Notes: generated from the letters alone by a model not told the origin. DNA of 26,149 bases from SLQH01 sp964612995 (GCA_964612995.1 CAZTGE010000050.1:1-26149), one strand, 5' to 3'; shown: positions 18,439 to 25,994, numbered from the stretch's first letter. Translations and numbers: made by a program.

Positions 18439-21087
18439 GTGAGCAGCAACGTCCTGGTCCATCGCGGCACCGAATTCCCCGTCAGGGGGACGATGGTCCT
18501 CGGCCGCTCCAAGGAATGCGATGTGGTGGTCGGCGACAAACTCGCCAGCCGCAAGCACGTCACCGTCACGCTCGACGCCGGAGGCCGGGCCTGGGCCGAA
18601 GATCTCGGCTCGGTCAACGGCACCAAGATCAACGGCAAGCGCTTCACCGGCCGGGTGCGGCTGCGCCACGGCGATCGCATCACCATCGGCCAGAACCACC
18701 TGGTCTACCAGGACCGGGCGACGATGCGGGTGAGCAAGAAGCGCAGCGCGCCGCGCCGCCCGGAGGCACTGCTCGGGCAACTGGTCGCCGGCTATCGCGT
18801 CCAATCGATCATCGGCCAGGGCGCGATGGGTACCGTCTACCGCGCACGCCAGCTGGCGCTCGACCGCCCGGTGGCGATCAAGGTCTTTCGTGCCGACGTA
18901 CTCGAAGCCGACGCCACCTTCGCCGAGCGCTTCCTCGAGGAGGCGCGCATCGCCGGATCGATCGGACACGAGGGTCTGGCCAACATCCACGAGTGCGGCC
19001 GCGATGCCGGGCTGCTGTGGTACAGCATGGAACTGGTCGAGGGCGAGACCCTGGCCGACCTCATCCGCCGCGATGGGCGACTCGATCCCGCCCTCGCGCT
19101 GTTGATCCTCGAACGCATCGGCCGCGCGCTGGAGGCCTGCCACGAACGACGGATCATCCACGGCGACCTCAAACCGGTCAACGTGATGATCACCCCCACC
19201 GGCGGCGTCAAGCTGCTCGACATGGGTCTGGCCCGGATCCTCCAGGAGGGACGCCAGTCGACCGAGAAGTCGGCCGTCGTCGGCACCCCCGCCTACATGA
19301 GCCCCGAGGCGGCACGCAACGAGGATCTCGACCAGCGCAGCGACATCTACAGCCTCGGCTGCACCTTCGTACACATGCTGCTCGGCCAACCGCCCTATGT
19401 CGATCGCGACCCGCTGCGGGTGATCGCCAGCCACCTCGAATGCGAGATCCCCCGGATCAGCGCACAACGCAGTGAGCTGCCGTCCGAATACGACGATCTC
19501 GTCCAGGGCATGTTGGCCAAAAACCCGGAATGGCGCTTCCAGAACATGGGTGAATGCCTGCAGGAGCTCTCCGCCATCCGCAGGCGCCTCTACGGCTCCG
19601 ACCGACGCCCGGCACAGAACCCGCCGGCCCAACGACCCGCTCCGGCGCGCCGGAGCAACCAGCGCCCCGAACGCATCGGCGAATCGCGGGCGGCTGCACG
19701 CTCACGCCGTCGCCTGGTCAATCTCGTCCTCCTCGTGCTGATCCTCGCCGGTGCCGGCGTCGCGCTGCTCAATCTGCCCATGAACGACGACGCATCGCAG
19801 ACCTCCGCCTCGCAGGCCGACGGAAGCGATGTGGACTCGATGTCCGAAGTGATCAGGCCTGACGCGCCGCTTCCCGTCGACACGCTCGAGGGCAGCGAAC
19901 CGAGCGCCCACGCCGAGCTGACCGCGCTCATCGCGGCGGTCGATGTCGCCCGCCGCGAGCACGAATGGAGCAAGGCCGCCTACGCGATCCGGCGTTTCAT
20001 CGCCACCCACCGCGATGACGAAGGCCCGGTCCTGCGCTCGGCGTCCAATCTCCTGCGCCAACTCCAGGCCGACGCCAACCGCTGGACCCAGCACCAGCTC
20101 GCGACCCTGCCGCCAGCCAACCGCGCCAACCTGCGTCAACGCCTGCTGCGCCTGACCGACATCCGCAACAAGGTCCTCGCGCCCAACCGGTCCGAGGTCG
20201 AGACCCTCTACACCACCACCCTGCGCCAATTCGAGAACCAACTCGCCCTGGCCCGGCGTCAGGCCGAAGAGCACCTGAAGGCCGGCGAGATGCCGGCGCT
20301 CGCCGCCGTACCCGAGCGCATCGCGCCGCTGTTCGCCGGCACGCCGGCCATGGGCCTGTTCCGCCAGTTCGCCAGCCGCGTCGAGGAAGCCAGCCGGCTG
20401 GAGATCGACGGCGACTGGCAGCACATCGAACGCGCACTTCACAACACGCGCGGCGAACAGGCTCTGGCCGCCGCCTCGGCCCTGCTCCTGCTGCGTCGGG
20501 ACTCCGAGGCCATGGCGCTCCTGCTTGAGGATGACTCCCTCGCTTCCGCCCCGCTGCGCGAGCGCCGCGACCACCTGCTGCGCGCCGAAGCACTGATGCT
20601 CGATTTCACCGACCCCGCCGCGTTGGCCCACTTCGAGACCGAGCAGGGGCGTCTGGTCCTGCGCGGCGACGCGCTCACCGCAGAACGCGATCCCTGCGCC
20701 TTCACCTGCACCGCTCCACTGAACGGCGACACCTGGGAATGCGCCTTCACCCTGGAGGCGGAGCCGGTGGAGACGGCCACCATCCGCCAGTTCAGCGTTT
20801 CGCTGGTCGCCGGTGGGCAGGCCCTGCTCGCCATCTTGATCGAACCCGGACGCATCCGTCTGCGCGCCTCGCTGCGCGACGAGGACCTCAACCTCAGCGA
20901 GAAGGTCGCAACGTCGCGCCATCGCATTCGCATCCTCTGCCACCAGGGCGCTATCCGCGTTTTGCGCGATGACACCGTGCTCGTGCGCGACCTCGACCTC
21001 CCGCTCGGTCGCATGGCGCAGCTCGGCTTCAACGCGTCGGGCATGGACTGGCGGCTCGAGGATCTGCGCCTGATCACGGGCGACTGA
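18439..21087 (+). CDS. FHA-domain serine/threonine protein kinase, membrane anchored
   Basis: A transmembrane signalling kinase of 882 residues starting at GTG 18439 with AAGGAG upstream. The FHA phosphopeptide-binding domain covers residues 1-93: GRS (22-24), SRKH (37-40), NGTKING (60-66). A Hanks-type kinase domain covers about 119-390: glycine loop GQGAMG (126-131), Lys148, HGDLKPVN with Asp243, Lys245 and Asn248, DMG in place of DFG (261-263), SPE (288-290). The Arg of HRD is Gly242, so it belongs to the non-RD type. An Arg-rich juxtamembrane linker precedes one transmembrane helix (about 426-446). The outer part (447-882) is helical, then ends in a beta-rich, lectin/LamG-like domain from about 755. 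The stop overlaps the pdxA start by one base. It probably senses an envelope signal; substrates are unknown. Confidence 0.95.
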   Translation: MSSNVLVHRGTEFPVRGTMVLGRSKECDVVVGDKLASRKHVTVTLDAGGRAWAEDLGSVNGTKINGKRFTGRVRLRHGDRITIGQNHLVYQDRATMRVSKKRSAPRRPEALLGQLVAGYRVQSIIGQGAMGTVYRARQLALDRPVAIKVFRADVLEADATFAERFLEEARIAGSIGHEGLANIHECGRDAGLLWYSMELVEGETLADLIRRDGRLDPALALLILERIGRALEACHERRIIHGDLKPVNVMITPTGGVKLLDMGLARILQEGRQSTEKSAVVGTPAYMSPEAARNEDLDQRSDIYSLGCTFVHMLLGQPPYVDRDPLRVIASHLECEIPRISAQRSELPSEYDDLVQGMLAKNPEWRFQNMGECLQELSAIRRRLYGSDRRPAQNPPAQRPAPARRSNQRPERIGESRAAARSRRRLVNLVLLVLILAGAGVALLNLPMNDDASQTSASQADGSDVDSMSEVIRPDAPLPVDTLEGSEPSAHAELTALIAAVDVARREHEWSKAAYAIRRFIATHRDDEGPVLRSASNLLRQLQADANRWTQHQLATLPPANRANLRQRLLRLTDIRNKVLAPNRSEVETLYTTTLRQFENQLALARRQAEEHLKAGEMPALAAVPERIAPLFAGTPAMGLFRQFASRVEEASRLEIDGDWQHIERALHNTRGEQALAAASALLLLRRDSEAMALLLEDDSLASAPLRERRDHLLRAEALMLDFTDPAALAHFETEQGRLVLRGDALTAERDPCAFTCTAPLNGDTWECAFTLEAEPVETATIRQFSVSLVAGGQALLAILIEPGRIRLRASLRDEDLNLSEKVATSRHRIRILCHQGAIRVLRDDTVLVRDLDLPLGRMAQLGFNASGMDWRLEDLRLITGD

Positions 21088-22055
21088 TGCCCCGGCCGCG
21101 CATCGCCATCACCATGGGCGATCCCGCCGGCGTCGGACCGGAGCTGTGCTGCCGCGTTGCGGCAGAGCCCGCGCTGCTGGACTGTTGTGAGCCGGTGGTG
21201 ATCGGCGATCCGGACATACTCGCGCGCGTGGCCGATCGCCTCGCACTGCGCCCGCCGCGCACCACCACTGCAGCGGTGCCGGACGGCTGCGACCCGACCA
21301 CGATCCATCCCGGCCAGCCCTCGGCCGCCAGCGGCGCGCTGGCTCTCGCCGCGATCGAGCACGCGGTGCGCGGCTGTCTGGACGGCGCCTACGCAGCGAT
21401 GGTCACCGCTCCGATCGCCAAGACGGCCATCGCCGCGAGCGGCTGCGACTTTCCCGGCCACACCGAGCTGCTCGCTCAACGCTGTGGTGGCAGCGACGTG
21501 GCGATGATGATGTACGACGAGCTGCTCGCGGTTGTCATGAGCACCTGCCATCGCGCGCTCGACGGCACCGGCGCAGCTCTGTGCCAGACGCGGATCGTCC
21601 GCTGTGCGCTCCTGCTCAACGCCGCGCTGACCCGTCTGCGCGCACGCCCGCCACGGCTGGCGATGCTCGGATTCAACCCCCACGCCGGCGAGACCGGCAT
21701 GTTCGGTGCCGAAGAGGCCTGTACGATCCAGCCGGCGGTCGACGAACTACGCGCCGCGGGGATCACGATCAGCGATCCGTTGCCGCCAGACACCGCTTTC
21801 ACCCCGGCCGCGCGCTCACGCTACGATGGCCATGTCTGCCATTATCACGATCAGGCGCTGATACCGTTCAAGGCCCTGTGTTTCGACACCGGTGTCAACG
21901 TGACCCTCGGCCTGCCGATCATCCGCACCTCGGTCGATCACGGCACCGCCTTCGACATCGCCTGGCAGGGCCGCGCCGAGCCCGACAGCCTGCGCGCGGC
22001 GCTGCGGCTCGCCATCCGTCTGTTGCCGCCGCAGGAGTGCGACGACAGCGGTTGA
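21087..22055 (+). CDS. pdxA: 4-hydroxythreonine-4-phosphate dehydrogenase
   Basis: Oxidises 4-phosphohydroxy-L-threonine in the DXP-dependent route to pyridoxal phosphate, using NAD and a divalent metal in the cytoplasm. At 322 residues it is of family length. The N-terminus ITMGDPAGVGPE (8-19) is the PdxA signature. The three metal-binding histidines are visible: His155 (STCHR), His199 (NPHAGE) and His254 (YHDQALIPFK). SVDHGTAFDIA near the end is the cofactor/substrate block. The start codon shares its A with the kinase stop (TGATG), so translation is coupled to the kinase. This pairing of a receptor kinase with a cofactor enzyme has no obvious functional logic and may be only operonic. PdxA-like paralogues act on other hydroxy acids, but the motifs fit PdxA well. 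Confidence 0.94.
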   Translation: MPRPRIAITMGDPAGVGPELCCRVAAEPALLDCCEPVVIGDPDILARVADRLALRPPRTTTAAVPDGCDPTTIHPGQPSAASGALALAAIEHAVRGCLDGAYAAMVTAPIAKTAIAASGCDFPGHTELLAQRCGGSDVAMMMYDELLAVVMSTCHRALDGTGAALCQTRIVRCALLLNAALTRLRARPPRLAMLGFNPHAGETGMFGAEEACTIQPAVDELRAAGITISDPLPPDTAFTPAARSRYDGHVCHYHDQALIPFKALCFDTGVNVTLGLPIIRTSVDHGTAFDIAWQGRAEPDSLRAALRLAIRLLPPQECDDSG

Positions 22056-22062
22056 GGCCTCA
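22053..22062. other. Palindrome holding two convergent stop codons
   Basis: TGAGGCCTCA is a perfect 10-bp palindrome containing the pdxA TGA on the plus strand and the TGA of the acidic gene on the minus strand, only four bases apart. The transcripts must overlap unless termination is extremely sharp. Confidence 0.8.
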
Positions 22063-22500
22063 GCCCTCGTCCGCATCGACCCAGTCGTCGACGTTGGCAT
22101 CGTAATCACGGGTCGCTTCGATTGGATCCTCGCCGGCGTCCAGGTCGGCATCCCACTCGGTATCGAAGTCCGCGTCGGGATCGAAGTCCTCGTAATAGTC
22201 GTCCGCGTCATCGTCATCATCGTCAAGACCGTCGACCGCGCCGACTCGCGGCGGTTCCTGCTCCCAATTCCAGCCCCAGGTTTCGCTCCGGAACTCGTAG
22301 GATTCCTCCCAGCTGGCGTCCGTTTGTTGGTAGTAGTCATCATCGGTGGGGCCCGATTCGGCCTCCCACAGCCAGGGGTCCTGCGCCTCGACTGCCTCAT
22401 AGGTGTAGGAATCGTAATCGAGGTCGCTCCAGGCGTGATCGTAATACGGGTCGTAGTCAGACTCGACCGCGGCGAGCCCGCAACACGCCAGCAGCACCAC
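22060..22500 (-). CDS. Extremely acidic Tyr/Trp-rich putative lipoprotein
   Basis: Not recognised. About 146 residues read from GTG near 22500; an in-frame CTG a few codons upstream would add Arg residues to the leader. A short hydrophobic leader ends in LLACCGLAA, a plausible lipobox with Cys. The mature part has around 50 Asp/Glu, no Lys, three Arg, and about two dozen Tyr/Trp/Phe. DYYxxxD-type pairs recur (DPYYDH, DDDYYQQ, ADDYYED), and a run of six Asp lies mid-protein. It looks intrinsically disordered and could bind cations or basic partners at the envelope. It converges on pdxA with four bases between stop codons. The hairpin block at 22553-22776 lies directly upstream and must contain or abut its promoter. 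Existence as a protein is likely but unproven. Confidence 0.6.
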   Translation of the reverse strand: MVLLACCGLAAVESDYDPYYDHAWSDLDYDSYTYEAVEAQDPWLWEAESGPTDDDYYQQTDASWEESYEFRSETWGWNWEQEPPRVGAVDGLDDDDDDADDYYEDFDPDADFDTEWDADLDAGEDPIEATRDYDANVDDWVDADEG

Positions 22501-22552
22501 GCAGGCAAGGCGCGCCAGCCGGGCGAGGTGAACGGGGGAACCGAGTGTCAGC

Positions 22553-22587
22553 GTAACTACTCAGGCCCAACGGGCATGAGTGGTTAC
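22553..22587. repeat. Cruciform with REP-end arms
   Basis: GTAACTACTCA at 22553-22563 pairs with TGAGTGGTTAC at 22577-22587 (11 pairs, one G-T). Inside is a second stem GCCC, AAC loop, GGGC. The arms equal the outer end of the REP repeats at 1164 and 22776. It lies about 50 bases upstream of the acidic gene's start. Confidence 0.8.
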
Positions 22588-22641
22588 CTCGCCCTTTTTC
22601 GGGGCCCCATCGTACGCGATAGGGTCTGGCGCCGAGTGGTG

Positions 22642-22677
22642 GTGGGCGGATATTTTCGGCACAGCCGATCCGCCCAC
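22642..22677. repeat. Long perfect stem-loop in the 22.6 kb hairpin block
   Basis: GTGGGCGGAT (22642-22651) pairs perfectly with ATCCGCCCAC (22668-22677). An inner stem CGGC, ACA loop, GCCG occupies 22657-22667, with ATTTT as an internal bulge. Directly before it CCCATCG/CGATAGGG near 22606-22624 forms another imperfect stem. The stretch 22501-22896 has no gene; it contains this hairpin, the cruciform, the REP copy and a tandem repeat. Confidence 0.75.
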
Positions 22678-22686
22678 GCCTGACTC

Positions 22687-22776
22687 TGCATGCAGATTCA
22701 GGCGAACCACGACAAAGCCAGAGGGGTAGGTCCTCACGCAGTGAGGACCGTAGGGGCGAAGCCCCTGAGTAGTTAC
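22687..22776 (+). repeat. REP-like GTAG hairpin repeat, copy 2
   Basis: Near-identical to the minus strand of 1164-1253. GTAG (22726-22729) precedes the stem GGTCCTCAC, GCA loop, GTGAGGACC (22729-22749); GTAG again (22750-22753) precedes AGGGGC, GAA loop, GCCCCT (22752-22766); the end is TGAGTAGTTAC. The first stem's loop differs from copy 1 (GTA there on the same strand) while both stems are unchanged. Together with the cruciform at 22553 it makes a 224-bp segment bounded by inverted GTAACTACTCA ends. Confidence 0.85.
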
Positions 22777-22798
22777 CAGACCACATCACAAAGGGCGG

Positions 22799-22812
22799 CG
22801 CCCCGAGGGGCG
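22799..22812 (-). terminator. Candidate purH terminator hairpin
   Basis: CGCCCC, GA, GGGGCG lies 85 bp beyond the purH stop codon. On the minus strand it is followed after two bases by CCCTTTGTG, a weak T-rich stretch. A modest intrinsic terminator is possible. Confidence 0.3.
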
Positions 22813-22822
22813 AGCAATGGTG

Positions 22823-22862
22823 GAGCGCCAGCGTGGCGATCGGAGCGCCAGCGTGGCGATCG
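22823..22862. repeat. Two perfect 20-bp tandem repeats, each a hairpin
   Basis: Two identical adjacent 20-bp units (22823-22842, 22843-22862), followed by a degenerate third. Each holds CGCCA, GCG loop, TGGCG, again a three-base loop. A GGCGATCGCC palindrome spans the end of the array. It lies within 35 bp of the purH stop codon. Confidence 0.8.
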
Positions 22863-22896
22863 CCGATGCGCCAGCGTTGCCGCCGACCAGGTCGGC

Positions 22897-24495
22897 TCAG
22901 TGGCGGAAGTGCCGCATCCCGGTGAAGACCATGGCGATGTCGTGCTTGTCCGCCTCGGCGATCACCGCCGGGTCGCCCTTCGAGCCGCCTGGCTGGACAA
23001 TGGCGCGCACGCCCGCGGCGGCGGCGGCGGCCACGCCATCAGGGAAGGGGAAGAAGGCATCGGAGGCGAGCGCCGAACCCGCGGCGCGCTCGGGGCCGGC
23101 CAGGCGCACCGCAAGATCACTGGCGCCCACCCGACTCATCTGGCCGCAGCCCGGGCCGACCAGCGCACCGTCCTTGACCAGGCAGATGGCGTTGCTGGTC
23201 AGATGCTTGACCACCAACCAGGCGACGCCGAGGTCGCGCAGCTCCTCCTGGCTCGGCGCACGGGCACTGACCACTTCGATCGCAGCAGGATCCCAGCCGC
23301 CGCGGTCGTAATCCTGCACCAGCAGGCCGCCGAGGACGTCCTTGACGAAGCGCGCCTCGTCGGGCGGCGGGGTAATGGCGCCGGCCTCGAGCAGCCGCAC
23401 GTTCTTGCGCCATTTCGGCTTGGTCGTCAGCAGCTCGAACGCGGCCGGCGCGAAGTGCGGCGCGATGATCACCTCGACGAAACGCCCCGGCTCGCACAGC
23501 ACGGCGGCGGTCGCCTCCTCGACCTCGCGGTTGAAGGCGACGATCGATCCGAAGGCCGCCTGCGGGTCTCCGGCCCAGGCGCGGAGGAAGGCCTCGCTCT
23601 GCTGCGCGGCCACCGCGCAGCCGCAGGGGTTGGCGTGCTTGATCACCGCGCAGGCGGGAGCGTCGAACTCCTTGACCAGCTCCCAGGCGCCGTTGGTGTC
23701 CATCAGGTTGTTGTAGCTGAGCTCCTTGCCGTTGCGCTGGCGGGCGCCGGCCAGGGTGGCGCAGCCCGGCAGGCGACGGGCGTAGAAGGCCGCGCCCTGG
23801 TGCGGGTTCTCGCCGTAGCGCAGGTCCTGGACTTTTTGCAGTGGCACGGCCAGCTGGTCGGGGAAGCGCTCGGCGGCATCGAGCTCGCCCGCGGCCGCGG
23901 CCTGCCGCGAGAGCTCCTCGGCGATGAGCGCATCGTAACGTGCCGTGACGCGGAACACGTCGCGCGCGCACCGCGCACGGAAGGCGAGCCGGGTACCGCC
24001 GTCGTTGGCGGCGAGCTCCTCGCGCAGCTGCCCGTAGGCGCGCGGATCGCTGAGAACGCAGACGTGGGCGTGATTCTTGGCCGCGGAGCGCAGCATGCTC
24101 GGCCCGCCGATGTCGATCTTCTCGATCCGGTCGGCCGGGGTCGAGCCGGGGTCGTCGCAGGTCGCCTCGAAGGGATAGAGATTGACCACCACCAGATCGA
24201 TCATCCCGATCCCGTTGGCCTCGGCCTGGGCCTGATGCTGCGCATCGTCGCGCAGGCACAGCAGCCCGCCGTGGATGAGCGGATGCAGGGTCTTCACGCG
24301 CCCGTTCATCATCTCCGGGAAACCGGTGTATTCAGCGACCTCTCTCACCGGCAGGCCGGAGTCGACCAGCAAGGCGTAGGTCCCGCCGGTGGAGAGCAGC
24401 TCGACCCCGCGTGCATGCAGGTCGTGAGCCAGATCGACGATGCCGGTCTTGTCGTAGACCGAGAGCAGGGCGCGACGGATGGGCGTGGCGGTCAT
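22897..24495 (-). CDS. purH: Bifunctional AICAR transformylase / IMP cyclohydrolase
   Basis: Catalyses the last two steps of de novo purine synthesis: formylation of AICAR with 10-formyl-THF, then ring closure to IMP. Cytoplasmic. It has 532 residues from ATG 24495; GGAGG lies five bases upstream and overlaps the alternative GTG two codons earlier, so the ATG is preferred. The N-terminal MGS-like cyclohydrolase domain shows SVYDKTG (12-18), STGGT (35-39), GRVKTLHP (65-72) and KIDIGGPSMLRSAAKNH (126-142). The transformylase domain shows LRYGENPHQ (225-233), the catalytic Lys286-His287 in IKHANPCGCA, LTSNAICLV (432-440) and the C-terminal FTGMRHFRH. It is divergent from the HTH gene at 24637. 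Identification is very secure. Confidence 0.98.
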   Translation of the reverse strand: MTATPIRRALLSVYDKTGIVDLAHDLHARGVELLSTGGTYALLVDSGLPVREVAEYTGFPEMMNGRVKTLHPLIHGGLLCLRDDAQHQAQAEANGIGMIDLVVVNLYPFEATCDDPGSTPADRIEKIDIGGPSMLRSAAKNHAHVCVLSDPRAYGQLREELAANDGGTRLAFRARCARDVFRVTARYDALIAEELSRQAAAAGELDAAERFPDQLAVPLQKVQDLRYGENPHQGAAFYARRLPGCATLAGARQRNGKELSYNNLMDTNGAWELVKEFDAPACAVIKHANPCGCAVAAQQSEAFLRAWAGDPQAAFGSIVAFNREVEEATAAVLCEPGRFVEVIIAPHFAPAAFELLTTKPKWRKNVRLLEAGAITPPPDEARFVKDVLGGLLVQDYDRGGWDPAAIEVVSARAPSQEELRDLGVAWLVVKHLTSNAICLVKDGALVGPGCGQMSRVGASDLAVRLAGPERAAGSALASDAFFPFPDGVAAAAAAGVRAIVQPGGSKGDPAVIAEADKHDIAMVFTGMRHFRH

Positions 24496-24636
24496 GGTCA
24501 CCTCCGGGCGCGCAGCCTATGGTGGCCTGGCGATGCGTCCACGCCCGGCGCCTGATCGCGCACGCACCTCTTGCTCGCAGAGGGGCGCTCTCTACACATG
24601 AGGGCAACGCCCCGTGGCGGGAGGACCCAGAGACTC
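24496..24636. promoter_or_regulatory. Divergent region between purH and the four-HTH gene
   Basis: 141 bp serving both genes. A small hairpin CCTCT/AGAGG spans about 24567-24583. TTGCTC near 24571, 16 bases before TACACA near 24593, could be a weak sigma-70-like promoter for the plus-strand gene. CGGGAGGAC near 24618-24626 is the ribosome binding site of the HTH gene. The HTH protein might bind here to control itself and purH; no operator is evident. Confidence 0.3.
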
Positions 24637-25860
24637 ATGCCCACTCTCCAGGAAGTCGTCAAAGAGCATCTGGCACAGACCGGACGCAGCGTCCGCAGCC
24701 TCGCCGACGAGACCCGGATCAGCTATCCGACCCTGCTCAATGTGGTCAACAAGGGCAACGTCCCGCGCAAGCCGGAGCACCGCAATCGCCTGCGCACCGC
24801 GCTGGGCTACGACGAGAAGGACTGGGGCTCGATCCTGGTCGCGAGCACACATCAGACGGCGCGGGTCCCGAGCGACGGCCCGCTGAACCTGCAACAGCTG
24901 ATCACGCGCGAGATGTACGCGCGCGAACTGACCGAACAGTCGCTTGCCAGCTGTGCCGACCTGCCCTACCCCACGGTGATGGGCGTCACCCGCAAGGGCG
25001 CGATTCCGCGCGCCGACAGCCTCAAGAAGCTCGCCGCCACCCTGGAGATCGATGCCGCCGACCTCGACGCCGCAGTCGAGCACAGCAAGGCCCAGCGCAA
25101 GGGGATCCAGCCCGAAGCCCGGGCCAGCACCGCGGCGCGCACGGTCCCGCCGCTCGGCGATCTGGTGATGGAGCTGATCAACACCCGCGGTCAGTCCATC
25201 GCCGGCTTCGCCCACGACGTGGGCATCGGTTATCTCTCCCTCGCCCGCTTCCTCGAAAGCGGCGTCGTGCCTGACGACCCGGAGGTCATCGACGCCTTGC
25301 GCCGGGCGCTGGGGCTCGAAGACAAGACCTTCGCCGCCGCGCTGGAGAAGGCGCTGACCAATCCGACCCCGGTCGAGGTGGTGCACTACGACCAGATGGT
25401 CGGGCCAAATGGCAGTCCGCTGCAGAACGCACTCGCCTCCTACATGCGCGAGAACAAGCTCACCCTCAAGGGCCTGGCGCGCAAAGCCGGCTTGAGCCAG
25501 GTCACCGTCAGCCGGCTGGTCAAGCAGGGCCAACCCCCGACCCGGGCCATCACCCACCAGAAACTGCAGCACCTGCTCGACCTCGATCCATCGACCTACC
25601 AGAACCTGGTCTCGCAGCCGACCCAGGCGCTGACCTCGAGCATCACCCGGACCTCGGACAGCCGCGGCACGGCGCTGACCTCGTTCGACGACACCGACAC
25701 CTACACCGACACCGACACCGACACCGAGGACTACGAACCGCAGGAACCGGGCTCGTCGACCCGGGCGATGATGGACGAAGAAACGCTCGAAGCCCTGATC
25801 GCCAGGCTCTCGCCCAAGCAGAAACGCGCGCTCAAAGGCTATCTCAAGAGCATGCTCTGA
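24637..25860 (+). CDS. Regulator-like protein with four tandem HTH units
   Basis: 407 residues from ATG 24637, with GGGAGGAC about eleven bases upstream. Four units of about 60 residues align with each other: 4-63, 84-144, 172-232 and 261-321. Each begins with Leu-Gln/Gly, contains a helix-turn-helix core (SLADETRISYPTLLNVVNKG, SLASCADLPYPTVMGVTRKG, GFAHDVGIGYLSLARFLESG, GLARKAGLSQVTVSRLVKQG), then a proline and a closing helix ending in a LGxxxxx(W/L/F/Y) turn. This is the XRE/Cro-like pattern. A Ser/Thr-rich linker and an Asp-Thr repeat (about 351-364) lead to a basic amphipathic end (EALIARLSPKQKRALKGYLKSML, about 385-407) that may mediate oligomerisation. A DNA-binding role is inferred. 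Four XRE units in one chain are unusual; I know no named family. Confidence 0.85.
   Translation: MPTLQEVVKEHLAQTGRSVRSLADETRISYPTLLNVVNKGNVPRKPEHRNRLRTALGYDEKDWGSILVASTHQTARVPSDGPLNLQQLITREMYARELTEQSLASCADLPYPTVMGVTRKGAIPRADSLKKLAATLEIDAADLDAAVEHSKAQRKGIQPEARASTAARTVPPLGDLVMELINTRGQSIAGFAHDVGIGYLSLARFLESGVVPDDPEVIDALRRALGLEDKTFAAALEKALTNPTPVEVVHYDQMVGPNGSPLQNALASYMRENKLTLKGLARKAGLSQVTVSRLVKQGQPPTRAITHQKLQHLLDLDPSTYQNLVSQPTQALTSSITRTSDSRGTALTSFDDTDTYTDTDTDTEDYEPQEPGSSTRAMMDEETLEALIARLSPKQKRALKGYLKSML
25690..25725 (+). repeat. GACACC hexamer microsatellite in coding sequence
   Basis: Six copies of GACACC (the third begins TAC) encode alternating Asp-Thr. Gain or loss of units keeps the reading frame, so the acidic linker length could vary between strains without destroying the protein. 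Confidence 0.85.
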
Positions 25861-25908
25861 GACACGCACCACCCACCGCAGCGTGACCACGAACACGCTG
25901 CCGGCAAA

Positions 25909-25994
25909 GCGCGACGAGCGACAACAGGAAGCCGGGGTGCGCGCGTGAGAGCGCGAGGGGGCAGCGCCCCCTCTGCAAACCGGAGCCCAGCCAG
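25909..25994 (+). repeat. Hairpin repeat module A, right copy
   Basis: Positions 25951-25994 are identical to the reverse complement of 1-44. The perfect stem GAGGGGGC, AGC loop, GCCCCCTC is at 25955-25973. Upstream, CGCGC/GCGCG around GTGAGA replaces the GCGCC/GGCGC stem of the left copy: the sequence differs but a stem is kept. GGAG precedes the palindrome at 25985. Confidence 0.85.

Noticed and set aside
22553..22862. CRISPR array
   Set aside because: The repeats differ in length and sequence, spacing is irregular, and no cas genes are nearby. The units are hairpin repeats, not repeat-spacer units.
22690..24555. A 621-codon plus-strand frame across the REP copy and purH
   Set aside because: It runs antisense to purH and starts inside a repeat; no motif supports it.
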